Below, in pieces: positions 1-10,782 of a stretch of DNA of 64,000 nt (its first letter is position 1; the number at the start of each line of letters is the position of its first letter). This stretch comes from Cornus controversa (taxonomy: Eukaryota; Streptophyta; Magnoliopsida; Cornales; Cornaceae): the NCBI GenBank assembly GCA_026545225.1, contig CM048845.1:87385033-87449032 (forward strand). The letters are read 5' to 3'. A program made the translations under genes and the position numbers. The notes under the pieces are model-generated. The model was not told the DNA's origin. It did no database searches and saw nothing but the letters and a program-made list of their open reading frames with translations.

Positions 1-124
1 CGCACGATATCATCCTCATGAGAAGAGACTCAAGGCTAAGAAAAAGGAAACACCATTAAAAGTAACCCTGACCCGGCTTTTCCAAGAGACCTGGAGCAGG
101 GGAATCTTCCAAAATCCACCTCCC

Positions 125-460
125 TTGACTACCCTAATTGAACAAAGAGATCGAATGAAGCATTGTGCCTTTCACAAAGACATTGGTCATCTCACTAACG
201 ATTGTCGTAACTTGCGCAATCAAGTGGAACTCCTCATATCACGAGGACAGTTAACTAATTACATACTAGGGGAGTTGTCAACCCAGCATCACTCATCCCA
301 TAGAGATCTAAAGAACAACGAATCACTCGTCCCACCTCCAAGGGTAATTGATACTATTTATGGACACGTAGGGCAGCTGAACGACGTTACCCAACACCTC
401 CCAAACCACCGAGCTTTTAAAATTCGTAAAACGCTTGAGGTAAACACCTTAAGTGAATAG
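125..460 (+). pseudogene. gag C-terminal fragment
   Basis: The open stretch contains a zinc-finger-like pattern (C-x2-FH-x3-GH-x3-DC) followed by an amphipathic LRNQVELLISRGQL segment. Plant gypsy gag proteins have the same arrangement of a CxFHxxxGHxTxxC finger and then a leucine-rich helix ending in RRG/SRG. It is the end of gag. The frame closes at 460 and the protease remnant begins about 100 bases later in another frame. Confidence 0.75.
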
Positions 461-564
461 TTAACAATGGACATCACTTTTCGTAAAGATGACACTCTAA
501 GAATCCAAAAAATACACGAAGATCCGCTAGTGATCAGTCTAATAATAAAAATTGCCTAGTTAGA

Positions 565-849
565 CAGGTACTCGTCGATGCTGGGTCCAGTGCGAACGTA
601 TTGATATGTGCAACATTTGAACAACTCGGTGTCCATAGTGACGAACTCTGTCATACCTATAATCCTATCATAGGATTTGATGGAATGAGGGTTACTCCTT
701 TCGGAACGATCGTCCTCTCGATCACAGTGATGCAGAAAATGTTAGATGAGGTGTTCGTTCTGATCGAAGTCGACTCATCTTACAATATGATCCTCGGTCG
801 AGAATGGATACACCGGATGCGTGGTGTTCCGTTGACTCAGCCCAAATAG
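565..849 (+). pseudogene. Retroviral-type aspartic protease remnant
   Basis: Reading through 568-640 gives VLVDAGSSANVL, the plant gypsy form of the aspartic protease active site (D[ST]G, here DAGSS with the Asp codon at 577-579). Near 790-830 an ILGREWIHRM segment matches the ILGRxWL motif that follows the flap region. The frame ends at 847-849. A stop codon just upstream shows decay. Confidence 0.75.
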
Positions 850-1139
850 ACTAGGCACAATTGACATTCCTGATAATCAAGCCTTGGCCAGACAGTGCTG
901 TGCCAACGCCCTAAAAGGAATGGAACCAACTCATACTGGTAATGAACACGGTGACAATGACGAATAGCAATTACCGCGTTGCCTTCTCAGATTAAGGGAG
1001 GAAAAAGATGAGGAACAAGTTCACACGCTTGAAGTCCTGCAGACAGTACAGATCGATTCTTGTAACACGGATCGAACCACCTAAACTGGTTCCCGATCAT
1101 CAAACGTTAAAAAGGAAGCACTGGTACAATCGCTCCAAC

Positions 1140-1945
1140 AAAACTTGGACATATTCACTTAGGATCATTTAGACGTGCCTGTCATTGACTCCAACACTAC
1201 CTACCACAACTTGAAAGTCAACCCTACCTTTCACCCTGTTAAGCAATGACAACGTAGATTCGCACCCGAGCGAAACTAAATTATCGACGAAAAAGTCTAG
1301 AAACTGTTGAATGTCGGGCTGATCCAGGAAGTGTATTACCCCAACTGGATCTCCAATGTAGTCGTTGTCTGCAAGAAGAATAGCAAATGACGGGTGTGTA
1401 TCGACTTCACGAACCTCAATAAAGCATGTCTCAAAAACCACTGTCCACTTTCAAAAATTGATCAAATGATCGACGCTACGGCCGATTATGAGAAGCTTAC
1501 CTTCTTGGATGCGTACTCTAGAAGATAAAGAACGAACCTCATTTATCACAGAATGGGGGACGTACTGCTACCGGGTCATGCCCTTCGGGTTAAAAAACAC
1601 CTGAACAACTTACCAACGCCTACTAAACAAATTATTTTGCAAACAAATCGGCCATTCAGTCGAGGTCTACATCGATGATGTGGTGGTGAAGAGCCTAACG
1701 AAAGACACCCATATGTCAGATCTTCAAGAGGTTTTCAACTTACTGCGGCGACACCAAATGAAACTGAACCCCACCAAATGTACCTTTGGAGCCACTAAGG
1801 GGAAGTTCCTAGGCCACATCGTTAGTAGAACGGGAATTGTAGCTAGTCCAGAACAAGCCCGAACCCTGGCGCAACACGTAGATCCTAAAACCTTTCAGGA
1901 TCTACAGGTTCTCACTGGGCGAGTGGCCGCTCTCAGTTGATTTAT
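1140..1945 (+). pseudogene. Reverse transcriptase remnant
   Basis: Broken reading frames give the typical order of RT motifs: a fingers segment with DFTNLNKAC near 1400-1430, TFLDAYS near 1500-1515, VMPFGLKNT near 1580-1600 and the catalytic YIDDVVVKS at about 1668-1692. An open stretch (1680-1940) covers the palm and thumb with FLGHIVSRTGI. At least one frameshift lies between the DAYS and YIDD motifs, so no functional enzyme can be made. Confidence 0.85.
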
Positions 1946-2240
1946 CTCTAGACTTTTTAACAAGTGCAAACCATTTTTCGATGCAATCAAGTCCAAGAAT
2001 AGAGTCATTTGGCAAAAAGAATAGCAGGAGGCCCTAAACAATCTGAGAAGTTACATATCCAAGCCTCCAATCCTATCCGTTTCGAATGAGGGGAAAATGT
2101 TATACCTATACCTTGCGTTTTCCCAGTTTTCCACTAGCGTTGTCCTCTTAAAAGAAGAAGGCGACAAGCAAAGCTCAGTTTTCCACCAGCGTTGTCCTCC
2201 TGAGGATGAACATAGTGAGACATTTGACCCCCTGTGGTGA

Positions 2241-2500
2241 CTCAACTTGGACGGCTCAAGCAACCAGTCAGGGGCGAGTATTGGGGTCGAACTTCAAACT
2301 CCAAATGGAACTAGGATCCAACAATCCCTATGCCTAGACTTCCTAGTGTCAAACAATGAGACTGAGTTTGAAGCCCTCATCTATGGGCTTAAGCTCGCCC
2401 GAGAGCTGCAAGTAAAAAACCTGTAAGTTTACAGTGATTCCCAGTTGGTCGTTAAGCAACTAACTGAAGAATACGCCACCTGAGATGAGCACATGAACGC
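2241..2500 (+). pseudogene. RNase H remnant
   Basis: Translation from 2241 gives LNLDGSS, then NETEFEALIYGL, then VYSDSQLVVKQL, the D-E-D catalytic series of plant gypsy RNase H. Internal stop codons follow the QVKNL segment and lie near the end, so it is dead. Confidence 0.8.
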
Positions 2501-2510
2501 CTAATATGAG

Positions 2511-3949
2511 GTGACTATAGCAATTACGAAGGATATTCCTCCGTTAAAAATAAATCACATTCCAAAAGAAGAAAATGAGCATGCCGATGAGCTAGCCAGT
2601 GCAGCTTCATACGCTCACGATATTCAGACTCGACGCGTACCAGTGGAAACCCTCCTTGAATCGAGTATATCGAAAGTGCAGCAAGTGTTATTCATTCTGA
2701 ACGAACCTAGTTGGATAGACCCTATACGATCATTCTTGACCGATGAAACTCTCCCACCATCAAAAAAGGAGGCTAGGAAGCTACGACACAACTCTCTGAA
2801 ATACTCGATGATAGGCCACATGTTGTACCGAATATCAAAATCTGGTCCATACCTGAGGTGCGTCACACCAGCCGAGGCCATGACAGTACTTGATAGAATC
2901 CATAGCAGGGAGTGCGGTAATCATTCGAGAGGAAGGTTGCTAGCCAACAAAGTACTCCCGCAGGGATACTTCTAGCCATACCTTAGTAAGGATGCACACC
3001 AATACGCCCGCAGATGTGTCAAATGCCAGAACATACTAGTGCCTTGCACCAACCACCTGAAGAACTCCACATTATGACCAGCCTATGGCCTTTCGCCTGA
3101 TGGGCAATGAATATAATTGGCTCGTTACCCAAAGCCATTGAGAGCAAAAGATTTGTGCTCCTAGCCACAGATTACTTCACCAAATGGGTAGAAGTAGAGG
3201 GCTACGCAACCGTCACCCAAACTTAAGTTAAAAAGTTTATCTGGTCTAATATCATCTACAGATTTGGAGTTCCTGACTCGATTACCACTGACAACAGCAA
3301 AAACCTTGTTGGAAAGACCGTGCGATCGTTTTTCCAAAAATATGGCATCAACCAGAAGAAGTCCTCGCGCTCATACCCGTAGGGCAACGGTCAAACTGAG
3401 ATTATTAACAAAACAATGTTTAGTTGTCTGCGAAAGAAGTTGGAAGATCGGAAGGGAAAATGGCTCCAGGAGTTACTGAACGTATTATGGGCATATCGAA
3501 CAATCCTGGGGCACCCTACTAGCGAAACATTATTTAGCCTGACTTACGGAGCCAAAGCCATGATACCTGTTAAGGTTGACCTCTTGACACTTCGAATGGA
3601 ATTCTTCCATACAGAGGGAAACGATCGGGCTCTAGAAAATAACTTGGACCTCCTGGACGAGCGAAGACAAGCTGCGCTAATTCTCTTGACCTCCTATCAA
3701 CACACAATTACCAACAATTATAACAAAAGAGTAAAACATAGATCATTCCAAGTGAATGATTGGGTATTATGGAAAGTGATGGCGGATGCTAAGGAGCGAA
3801 ACGCCGGTAAGCTTGCTGTTAAGTCGGAAAGACCGTATGAGATAACTGAAGAGATCAGTAAGGGAACGTATAGGCTTCGAAGGGTCAAAGATGGAGCGAA
3901 TGTCAAGTTACCTTGGAATGCCACCCACCTAAAAAAGTATTATGTCTAA
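2511..3949 (+). pseudogene. Integrase remnant with a mutated catalytic Asp
   Basis: An open frame (2511-2975) covers the RNase H-integrase linker and the start of the zinc domain. A C-x2-C pair (CVKCQ, 3015-3029) completes the HHCC finger. The core reads MNIIG at 3107-3121, where the family has MDIIG: the first DDE residue is Asn (codon 3110-3112). The later TTDN and GQTE motifs can be traced with a stop between them. A final open frame (3416-3949) holds the WAYRT segment, the YGAKAMIPVK segment and a basic C-terminal region ending LKKYYV. Confidence 0.85.
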
Positions 3950-4560
3950 TTTGCATTTCAGGTTTTTAGTCGGTGATGCAACTCTACTTGTACATTTGAA
4001 TAAAGAAACTATTTTATCTCCATAAAATATGTTACGGCTATAACCCAAGGGCACAGTTAGCCCGAAGCATGACAAAGCGTCACTATTGACCGATAAGTAG
4101 ATACATTGACGATTAGAACATGCTGAAAGACATGGTTAGCGCGAGGCAAGATCGACCGGCACAATTAGCCGAAGACCCATACTAACAGCTCCTTATTAGG
4201 AATACTTAAGGCACGACTAGCCAAATCGATCATATTAACTTCCAACGAAGCATTCAAACGATATGTAACCATGCTAACACATTCCAAGCAACAAAACATA
4301 GATACACACATACATATATATAACATCGGGAAATTAAAGAGCAAAATATAAATTTTAGCCAACTAACACCTTTCATCTTCCTTCATTTGCAAACAAAATG
4401 CGCCCACTACAGGTCAAGACACAAAAAAAAACCCTAAAGATTATAAGAAAAACCACTATGCGTCAGGAAAGACTGATCCATTCCCCACCACTAACTCAGT
4501 ATGCCCCTCAGCCTAGGGGCGAACACCAAAGGTCTCCTCACCAGACTTTTCTTATGCCAA
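3950..4560. other. Non-coding spacer of the gypsy element
   Basis: This stretch lies between the integrase end and the antisense ORF. It has no coding signal on either strand. It contains short diverged repeats of a cacaRttagccRaag-like motif at about 4052, 4161 and 4211. It is part of the long 3' untranslated region of the element. Confidence 0.5.
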
Positions 4561-4639
4561 TTGAGCGGAGGGTTTAGGAGCTTCATTCACTACATCTTGG
4601 GCATCACTGATTGCCAAGTCAGCAATCACCTGCTTTAGT

Positions 4640-4993
4640 AGATCCATGATCTACTAAAGGCTTTTTGTTACATATAGCCCTATGCGACTTAGGGAACAAA
4701 TGATATCGGCCCCTCTCCTCTTTGATCTTTATAACTCTGTAGCACACCATCAAGTCGTTAAAATCCAAGTTTAATGACTATGTGCAATTTAAAGCCAACA
4801 AGCAGGACACTACCCTGAAGAAATTAGAGTTAACTTGTAATGGAGCCAGGCCAAATGTGCTCAACATTAGATGGTAAAATGGATGAAGGGGAAACTAAAG
4901 GGCCGGAAGATGACCCACCAAAAGAAGCAACTCACCCTCACTCATACCTTTGCCCGAATGAAAATTGTTCCTCACATGGTAGTGCTTGAGCAA
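4640..4993 (-). pseudogene. Antisense gag-like ORF of the gypsy element, downstream part
   Basis: On the minus strand, in frame from 4993 downward, the translation starts LLKHYHVRNNFHSG, then LLLLVGHLPAL, FPLHPFYHLML and FGLAPLQVNSNFFRVVSC. This hydrophobic pattern (x-PLHPF-x-FGLAPxQ-x-N-x-R) is what I recall from the putative gypsy-type transposon family encoded antisense in TAT elements. Two in-frame stops show decay. The upstream part continues in the same frame at 8315 once the nested solo LTR is ignored, because the 5 bp target duplication keeps the codons intact. Confidence 0.6.
4989..4993. repeat. Target site duplication, left (AGCAA)
   Basis: AGCAA immediately precedes the TG at 4994 and is repeated exactly at 8315-8319 after the CA at 8314. 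Five bases is the usual duplication size for LTR retrotransposon integrase. Confidence 0.85.
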
Positions 4994-5839
4994 TGAAATA
5001 CTCCCCAGAAAATTTCGCGCATGAGGTGGCCAGTCTCATACACAAAACCTGAGGAATATTAACCACTGATAGCAACAAGCATAGATGCAAAAGAAAGAAA
5101 TAGAATAATTGCTAAAAGCTGAACAGAAATCCCATTGAACTGAAATAATTGATAAATAAATACATATATTCTGGTAATACAATTTGGAAGTCCCGTAACC
5201 CAAGGACCCCTTAATCAGAAAGAACAAAAGTTTTTAAATTCTAAAATTAATACCAACAATCAAAGTCTCAAAAGTTCATAGTATGACTCTTGAAGAAGAC
5301 AAGTTCCTACCTTGTAACTGATGAGATGAGACGTCTGCTACAACCAAACCCTAAAACTCTATCCTCGCGGTGGAACCTGTATGAAACCTGAAATATCAAC
5401 ACAGTGGGTTAAACCCACGAGCAAGTTCTATCTACTACATCCCAATCAGAGAACCAATATACATACCCTCAGTATAAGGGACACAAAATAAGTCTATAGA
5501 TTTAACCTACAAGTTATTCTTTTACCCAATTTCGTGTTTCCAAAATAACAGTCAATATTTATAATATTCCACCCAAACCCTTATTATGCTAACGTGAACA
5601 CGTTCCTTACGTTCACCAGAAATAAATATAATATAAAATAATATCAAGTTTAAGCAATCCTAACATGCCATCATTTAATCTTTTGATACCTTAATAGGTA
5701 TAGATATATACATACTAGTCATTTCCTATTTAGCTCATGTTTTCAGAAGTAAAATCATCTTATACATTGTTCCAACACACCCTTATCATCCAACAATGAA
5801 CATATTCTTTAAGTTCAAAATAAAGAAAACATGTGCATA

Positions 5840-6150
5840 CACATATAGATACCTTATTAGATATGGGCGATCCTGAAAGCCAAATAAATTGTATAGATAC
5901 CTTATTAGGTATGGGCGATCCTAACACGCCAAATAAAATGTATAAATACCTTATTAGGTATGGGCGATCCTGACACGCCGGGCAATCCTGACATGCCAAA
6001 TAAAATGCATAGATACCTTATTAGGTATGGGCAATCCTGACACGCCGGGCAATCCTTACATGCCAAATAAAATACATAGATACCTTATTAGGTATGGGCG
6101 ATCCTGACACACCGGGCAATCCTTACATGCCAAAATAAAATGCATAGATA
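5840..6150. repeat. Tandem repeat in the solo LTR, 5 units of 50 or 68 bp
   Basis: Five consecutive units begin with an (a)taccttattaggtatggg segment followed by cgatcctgacacgcc. The first two units are about 50 bp. The last three have gained an 18 bp block (gggcaatccttacatgcc), itself a diverged partial copy of the unit. The expanded unit then duplicated further. Confidence 0.85.
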
Positions 6151-6460
6151 CATTCCAATATGCAATATAAAATAACAAGGTGCATTATGATTTAAATTTG
6201 CACAACCGTTATTTCAAATCATCCAACATGAAATTATCATCATAAGACAAATCGTTCACAAGTAGACTATAATCAAGTATTTGATGGGCATTTATATCCT
6301 TAAAGGAAAATATATTCAAATAAACCAAATAACTCAAGCATCCATTATAGAAGCAATTTCCCAACTTAACCACCAATGCACTCAATTCTACGAGGGAGTT
6401 TAAACCTAACTTTTATCTAGGTTTCTGGGCCTATTCCACTTCTCAGAACCCTATTAAATC

Positions 6461-6975
6461 ATTCTGGAATTTTCTAGAATTTTTGAAATATTTTCAACAA
6501 ATAAAAGAAGGTAAAAACCCAACTTTTAGACACTTTAAAAATTCATTGAACACTAAGGGAAGCTCATTTCGAGATGAAAATTTAAAACTAAGTTTATTTA
6601 ACCTCCAGAAAGTTACAGCAAAAATTTGGGAATTTTTGGAATTATAAAAAATATTTTCTAAAATTACAGAAAGTGAAAAGCCCCACTTTTGGACACTTTA
6701 AAAATAAATTGAACAACAAGGGAAGATCATTTTGAGTTGAAAATTTAAACCCAAGTGTATTTAGCCTCCAGAAAGTTTCAGTAAAAATTTGGGAATTTTT
6801 GGAACTTCATAAGTATTTTCTAAAATTAAAGAAGGTGAAAAATCCAATTTTTTAGACATTTTAAAAATTAATTTAAAGACAATGGTAAATCATTTTGACA
6901 TGAAATTTAAACCCCAAGCTCCCAGGAGGTTGACATAAAAATTTGGAAATTTTTAGAATTCTGAAAGTATTTTTA
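6461..6975. repeat. Tandem repeat in the solo LTR, about 3 units of 165-170 bp
   Basis: Units recur starting near 6461, 6628 and 6793. Each contains gaatttttggaa, then tattttctaaaatt, then a gacactttaaaaa block and cctccagaaagtt. They are diverged, with a fourth partial unit to 6975. Confidence 0.75.
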
Positions 6976-8314
6976 AAAAATAATTTTCCTAATTTTCAAG
7001 TTTTTCCAAAAATTTTAAAAATTCAAAACAAATAATAAAATAATTCGAAATGGGCCCATATCGGACCCAGAGGTGGGCCCCCGAGAGTGGGCCCCAAAAA
7101 TACTTTTTCGGCCATCGGCGCCGGCGGCACGCGCCTCCACGCGCCGGCGGCCGGGTGGCCCCCCTTTTCTTTTTTTTTTTTTTCTTTTTCTTTCCTTCTT
7201 CTTTCTTCCTCGGCTGAAGCTCCAGCGGCCAACAATGGAGGCCGAGCTTCCCGATCACTTTCCGATCACTTCCGAGCACCGAATCGCGCATATGAATATA
7301 CCATTGAACTCGTATCGATCTAAGCTACGTATTGGTACCAAAATTATCCCCTCTCGCGGACTAAATCAAAAACGCCCAATTTCAAGTTTCGAAAATCTAA
7401 AATTTTAAACTCAACTTCCCGTCAATCTACCCAACGGTTCATAACGAAACTTTCAAGGATTGTTCTAGGAAGTAAGATCTACCTTTTAATCGGAACAAAA
7501 TCCCTCAAAAATGATAAACACAGTAGACCCAAATTTCTTGTTCGTATATATATATACCCGCCTATACAATCATATATATATGTATATACATATGCAAAAA
7601 TACTCTAAAACAGTACCAAAACTCCAAAATCCTAATGTTTAATTCATAGAATTATTCTTAGCATGCAAAATCATTTAAATTTCATAATTAAATGCATACA
7701 AATTTCTAGCAACATGTCTATACAACTAGCATAATTAATTCTCACAAAATTTATCAACAGAAAAAAAAAACAATTATATACAAAATTTTAAAATAAACAC
7801 AATCCTCAAACCTAGACTATGCATATGAATTCAAAGGGGAAGAGAAGAATCAAACTTGCCTTTTTCCTGACGAATCAACTTGTTCACCCGATCGTCACTC
7901 CCTTCTCTCTTTCGTTTACTCGCTCTTAGTTCTGTGCGTAAAACAACGGCAACCCTAATTTCTTCTTCTTTTCTTTTCCTTTTTGTCTTAATTATTCTTT
8001 TATTGATTTTCCTAAAACTAATTAAAATCAAATTAATAATACTAACAATAGCAATAAAATATTATTTCAACCCTAGGCCCATCATTTTTAAACATAACCT
8101 TAGCCCACTCATACTAGCCCAACCCAAAACATTTAAATAAAATAACACACAATTAATACCAATTCACATAAAATGATAAAATGCATGTATAAAAGACAAG
8201 CAACTCACCTACAATGATAATTTATATAAAAAAAAAACATTTCACATGAATTAATAAAATAAAGTAATAATGTAAAGAGATTAAATTGGCATCTAAATTT
8301 TCCGGGGTATTACA

Positions 8315-8319
8315 AGCAA
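8315..8319. repeat. Target site duplication, right (AGCAA)
   Basis: Exact copy of 4989-4993, directly after the terminal CA of the solo LTR. Confidence 0.85.
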
Positions 8320-8640
8320 CACGTCTGTAGGGATTTCCATATCCCTTTGCAACTTTTCTAAATCAAAACCAACAACCCAGCCCCCGAAGTTAGAAGGCTC
8401 TAAATCTTCGAGCTTCATCCCCCCGACCAAACTCGTAGATCTAGAAACAACATTCGCAAACACACCACCCCTCTCAACAATGATTCGCCCTTCTATAGGA
8501 CGATCCACATTGCTAACCCTTCGATCTTAGCCCAATGATACCTCAACCATAGCTTCTACACTCCCTCTACTCCCATTTTCAGAACCAAACCCAGAACCAG
8601 AGCTAGACCTAGAACTCGATCAAACCACTATCACTCCCAC
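8315..8640 (-). pseudogene. Antisense gag-like ORF of the gypsy element, upstream part
   Basis: Minus-strand reading from about 8640 gives an acidic Ser/Gly-rich N-terminal region (SGSDSG, SSSSGSGFGSENGS), a frameshift near 8600 and a stop just before 8530. It is then open from 8528 through DRPIEGR, SLVGGMKLEDLEPSNFGG and DLEKLQRDMEIPTDVLL. The frame crosses the target duplication into 4993 and continues as KHYHVRNNF. It lies antisense to pol in the region between integrase and the 3' LTR. An acidic start followed by a conserved gag-like domain suits an aORF protein of TAT elements. The function of such proteins is not established. Confidence 0.55.
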
Positions 8641-8956
8641 TAAACGATTCATCACCACTTGATGTACATTCCTCCCCCCTCATTTCTGACGCTACAACTA
8701 CAACCCAACACAAACAATAAAACAGAAGCAAGAAACCACTGACCTCAAATGGTGGCAAAAAGACGACGCTCAAGACCCTTTAAACAAGTGAAAAATATTT
8801 TTTTTGATAAGTCAGTGAAAGGTCTCATCCTTTTAGGTCACATCTTATCTAGGCGGTTCAGCGTTGCCCCCAATACCACATTGGCGGCTCAACAGTCGCA
8901 CCTGTTTGGCTACTCACAATACCATCAATTCATTTCCTTTTGCCTTCCAGAAATGG

Positions 8957-8972
8957 ATGGAATTGAGGGGCG
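8957..8972 (+). other. Candidate polypurine tract
   Basis: The purine-rich run gatggaattgagggg-c lies immediately upstream of the TG that could start the 3' LTR, where the plus-strand primer of an LTR retrotransposon is expected. Without the 5' LTR this cannot be confirmed. Confidence 0.4.
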
Positions 8973-8973
8973 A

Positions 8974-9440
8974 TGTGTAGACTCAATTATGAGATGGGCC
9001 CCTCAAAGCAAGCCCAAACATCAAAGTCCAGTCCAGCAGCTATTCACACAACGCAGATCATCCCACTGATCAAGATAAGGTCCAAATCCGCCATACACGT
9101 GACTGCCACCTGACAAACTGACAAGCTATCATTAGCCCAGCCCACCTCATGCTGCACAGATCAAATTTTATGCAAGTGGATCAAGAAAGAAGATGAGGCC
9201 ATCACTAGATAGAGTTTGTACAAGTGGATCAAGCCCACCAAGGGGAAGGAAGAAGAGACGAGTACAAAAGGATAGAATGGCACATATTAAAGAGGGGTTT
9301 TTTTTTCTGATGTAAAAAAGATTAATTGTCCATCTTCTATAAAGATCAAATTTTATCAAACATCCTTGAACATCTTTCATTAACGTGAGTATAATATTTG
9401 AGATAAGTCATAAAGAGTGATTGTGTTTTAAGTATCTACA
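8974..9440 (+). repeat. Candidate 3' LTR of the gypsy element
   Basis: A segment of about 465 bp begins TGTGTAGACTC after a purine tract and ends ...GTATCTACA at 9440, giving TG...CA ends with an inverted TGTAGA/TCTACA pair. It has a TATAAAG segment near 9340 and an AT-rich tail. The partner LTR is left of the window, so the borders and any target duplication remain unproven. Confidence 0.4.
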
Positions 9441-10250
9441 AAAATATAGAGTATGTATCACCTCCTAAAGTTGAAGATGGACTGCATGCTACATTAAAGG
9501 GCAAAATGGTAATATTCAACAACAAGGATGAAAAGGTAATCTCACACAATAATTAACTAGGTACATGGACGGATATTCATGGTTTTTAATTTTAAAGTTT
9601 CTAACTTATTTTGATTCCTAATATGTTTTAAGAATGCATGGCTTGAAAAATGGAAGTTTTTATATTGAAAATTTTCGTGAGTATAAAATCTATAAAAGGT
9701 TCGGTCAATTGAGGGATCGATTGAAACAGTTTCTTTAAAATCATTTTTCAAGTCCTATTCAAAACTTTTTTTTAGAAAAAGTTTCCTTTCAAGTCTTCAA
9801 AACAAGACTTTTTCAAACACATCTTTCCGATCTTCAAACTTAAAGTCCTTTTCATGCAAAGGCATCATGAACATTATATTATAAAAGATAAGTTTACCAA
9901 ACTATCCTTTTCACCAAAAAGAAAAAAAAATAACTTCACATGTTTAACTTCCATTCATGACCAAATCCTAGTTTTCTTACATGTTAAAGTCCTTCAAGTC
10001 AAGAAGCAAACTCTTAGGCTTAAATACACTCGTATCGTCCAACATGACCCTTAAGAGTTATTAACCAAACACTCTCACATGTCATCGGTTATTCAGTTAT
10101 TTCTATGTGATCCAAGACACTGAAAACAACTCAATTAGGTAAAAAAAAGATCCAAACACATGACAATTAGCCCCTTCACACGAATTACTGTGGTAGCTGC
10201 CCTATGGCATTTTTTCATTCCCACGAATGAAAATTTTGAGTACATGTGTT
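9441..10250. other. Intergenic, no gene seen
   Basis: AT-rich single-copy sequence between the gypsy relic and the glycerate kinase promoter. Open stretches are short and low in complexity. I see no recognisable feature. Confidence 0.6.
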
Positions 10251-10260
10251 ACGTAATAAT

Positions 10261-10471
10261 ATAATAATTCAAACTTTTTAGACGAATCTCCTCCTTTGAA
10301 TTCAATCTCTCTCCCTTGAGACAAGTTTTATAATAATATTTCTTAAATTAAACTCCACATATTGTAATAAGATAATAATTCAAACTTTTAGACGACTCTC
10401 CTCTCTTGAATTCAATCTCTCTTCCTTGGGACAAGTTTTATAATAATAATTTTTAAATTAAACTCCACATG
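10261..10471. repeat. 111 bp tandem duplication upstream of GLYK
   Basis: Two adjacent copies start at 10261 and 10372. Both read ataataattcaaactttt, then a cttgaattcaatctct block, then gacaagttttataataat and aaattaaactccacat. They differ at a handful of positions. They lie about 310-520 bp before the GLYK start codon, so they could alter its promoter. Confidence 0.85.
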
Positions 10472-10753
10472 TTGCGTTGCTAACAACAAAAGAAGAAGGG
10501 AAAAAAACACGCATACCAGAAAATTAATCGTATGAATTGGGTAGATAGTTGCGTTATCGTTTTGTTTGGAACTTGCTAATTGACCGCTAAAATTGAATCA
10601 AATTGTACAATTGGCCCTGATTAACCGGACTAGAGAGACTGAACTGGGGACATTTACGTACTTTCACTGATGTCATTGGTGGTCACTAGTCAGCTCTAGT
10701 CTATCCAAAGCTGAACGATAACCTCGAGCATGTTTGCCCGCGTTTAGAGAGAG

Positions 10754-10782
10754 GGGAGAGGAGAGAGAGAGAGAGAGAGAGA
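10754..10782 (+). repeat. (GA)n tract abutting the GLYK start codon
   Basis: An almost pure GA run ends directly at the ATG at 10782. In plants such GAGA tracts in 5' leaders can bind BASIC PENTACYSTEINE factors; whether this one does is unknown. Confidence 0.7.

Larger units (their letters stand above)
4994..8314 (-). mobile_element. Nested 3.3 kb solo LTR, reverse orientation
   Basis: The 3321 bp insertion is bounded by AGCAA duplications. On the minus strand it begins TGTAATACCCCGGAAAATTT and ends AAATTTTCTGGGGAGTATTTCA, so it has TG...CA ends and an extended imperfect inverted repeat of about 20 bp. No second copy of either end occurs inside, so it is a single LTR rather than a full element. 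It contains two internal tandem arrays, a GC-rich block near 7060-7170 and a pyrimidine tract next to it. The many ORFs inside look like noise. TGTAATACCCC starts are common in large chromovirus-type LTRs, but that assignment is inference. Confidence 0.75.
1..9440 (+). mobile_element. Degenerate Ty3/gypsy retrotransposon, TAT-like, 5' end outside window
   Basis: Remnants of gag, protease, reverse transcriptase, RNase H and integrase follow one another on the + strand, the Ty3/gypsy order. They are followed by a long 3' region with a gag-like ORF on the opposite strand and a candidate polypurine tract plus 3' LTR. All domains carry stop codons and frameshifts, so the copy is dead. The 5' LTR, primer binding site and most of gag lie left of the window. 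A 3.3 kb solo LTR is nested at 4994-8314. An antisense ORF between integrase and the 3' LTR is known from TAT-group elements such as Grande. The lineage call rests on that layout and on the gag zinc-finger style, and is inference. Confidence 0.85.

Noticed and set aside
7023-7408. Pro/Arg-rich overlapping ORFs in a GC-rich block
   Set aside because: They lie inside the solo LTR, on both strands and in several frames, over a purine/pyrimidine run. They are most likely an effect of base composition.
4994-8314. Interpretation as a DNA transposon because of the terminal inverted repeat
   Set aside because: The 5 bp duplication and TG...CA ends fit an LTR better, and no transposase or typical subterminal pattern is present.
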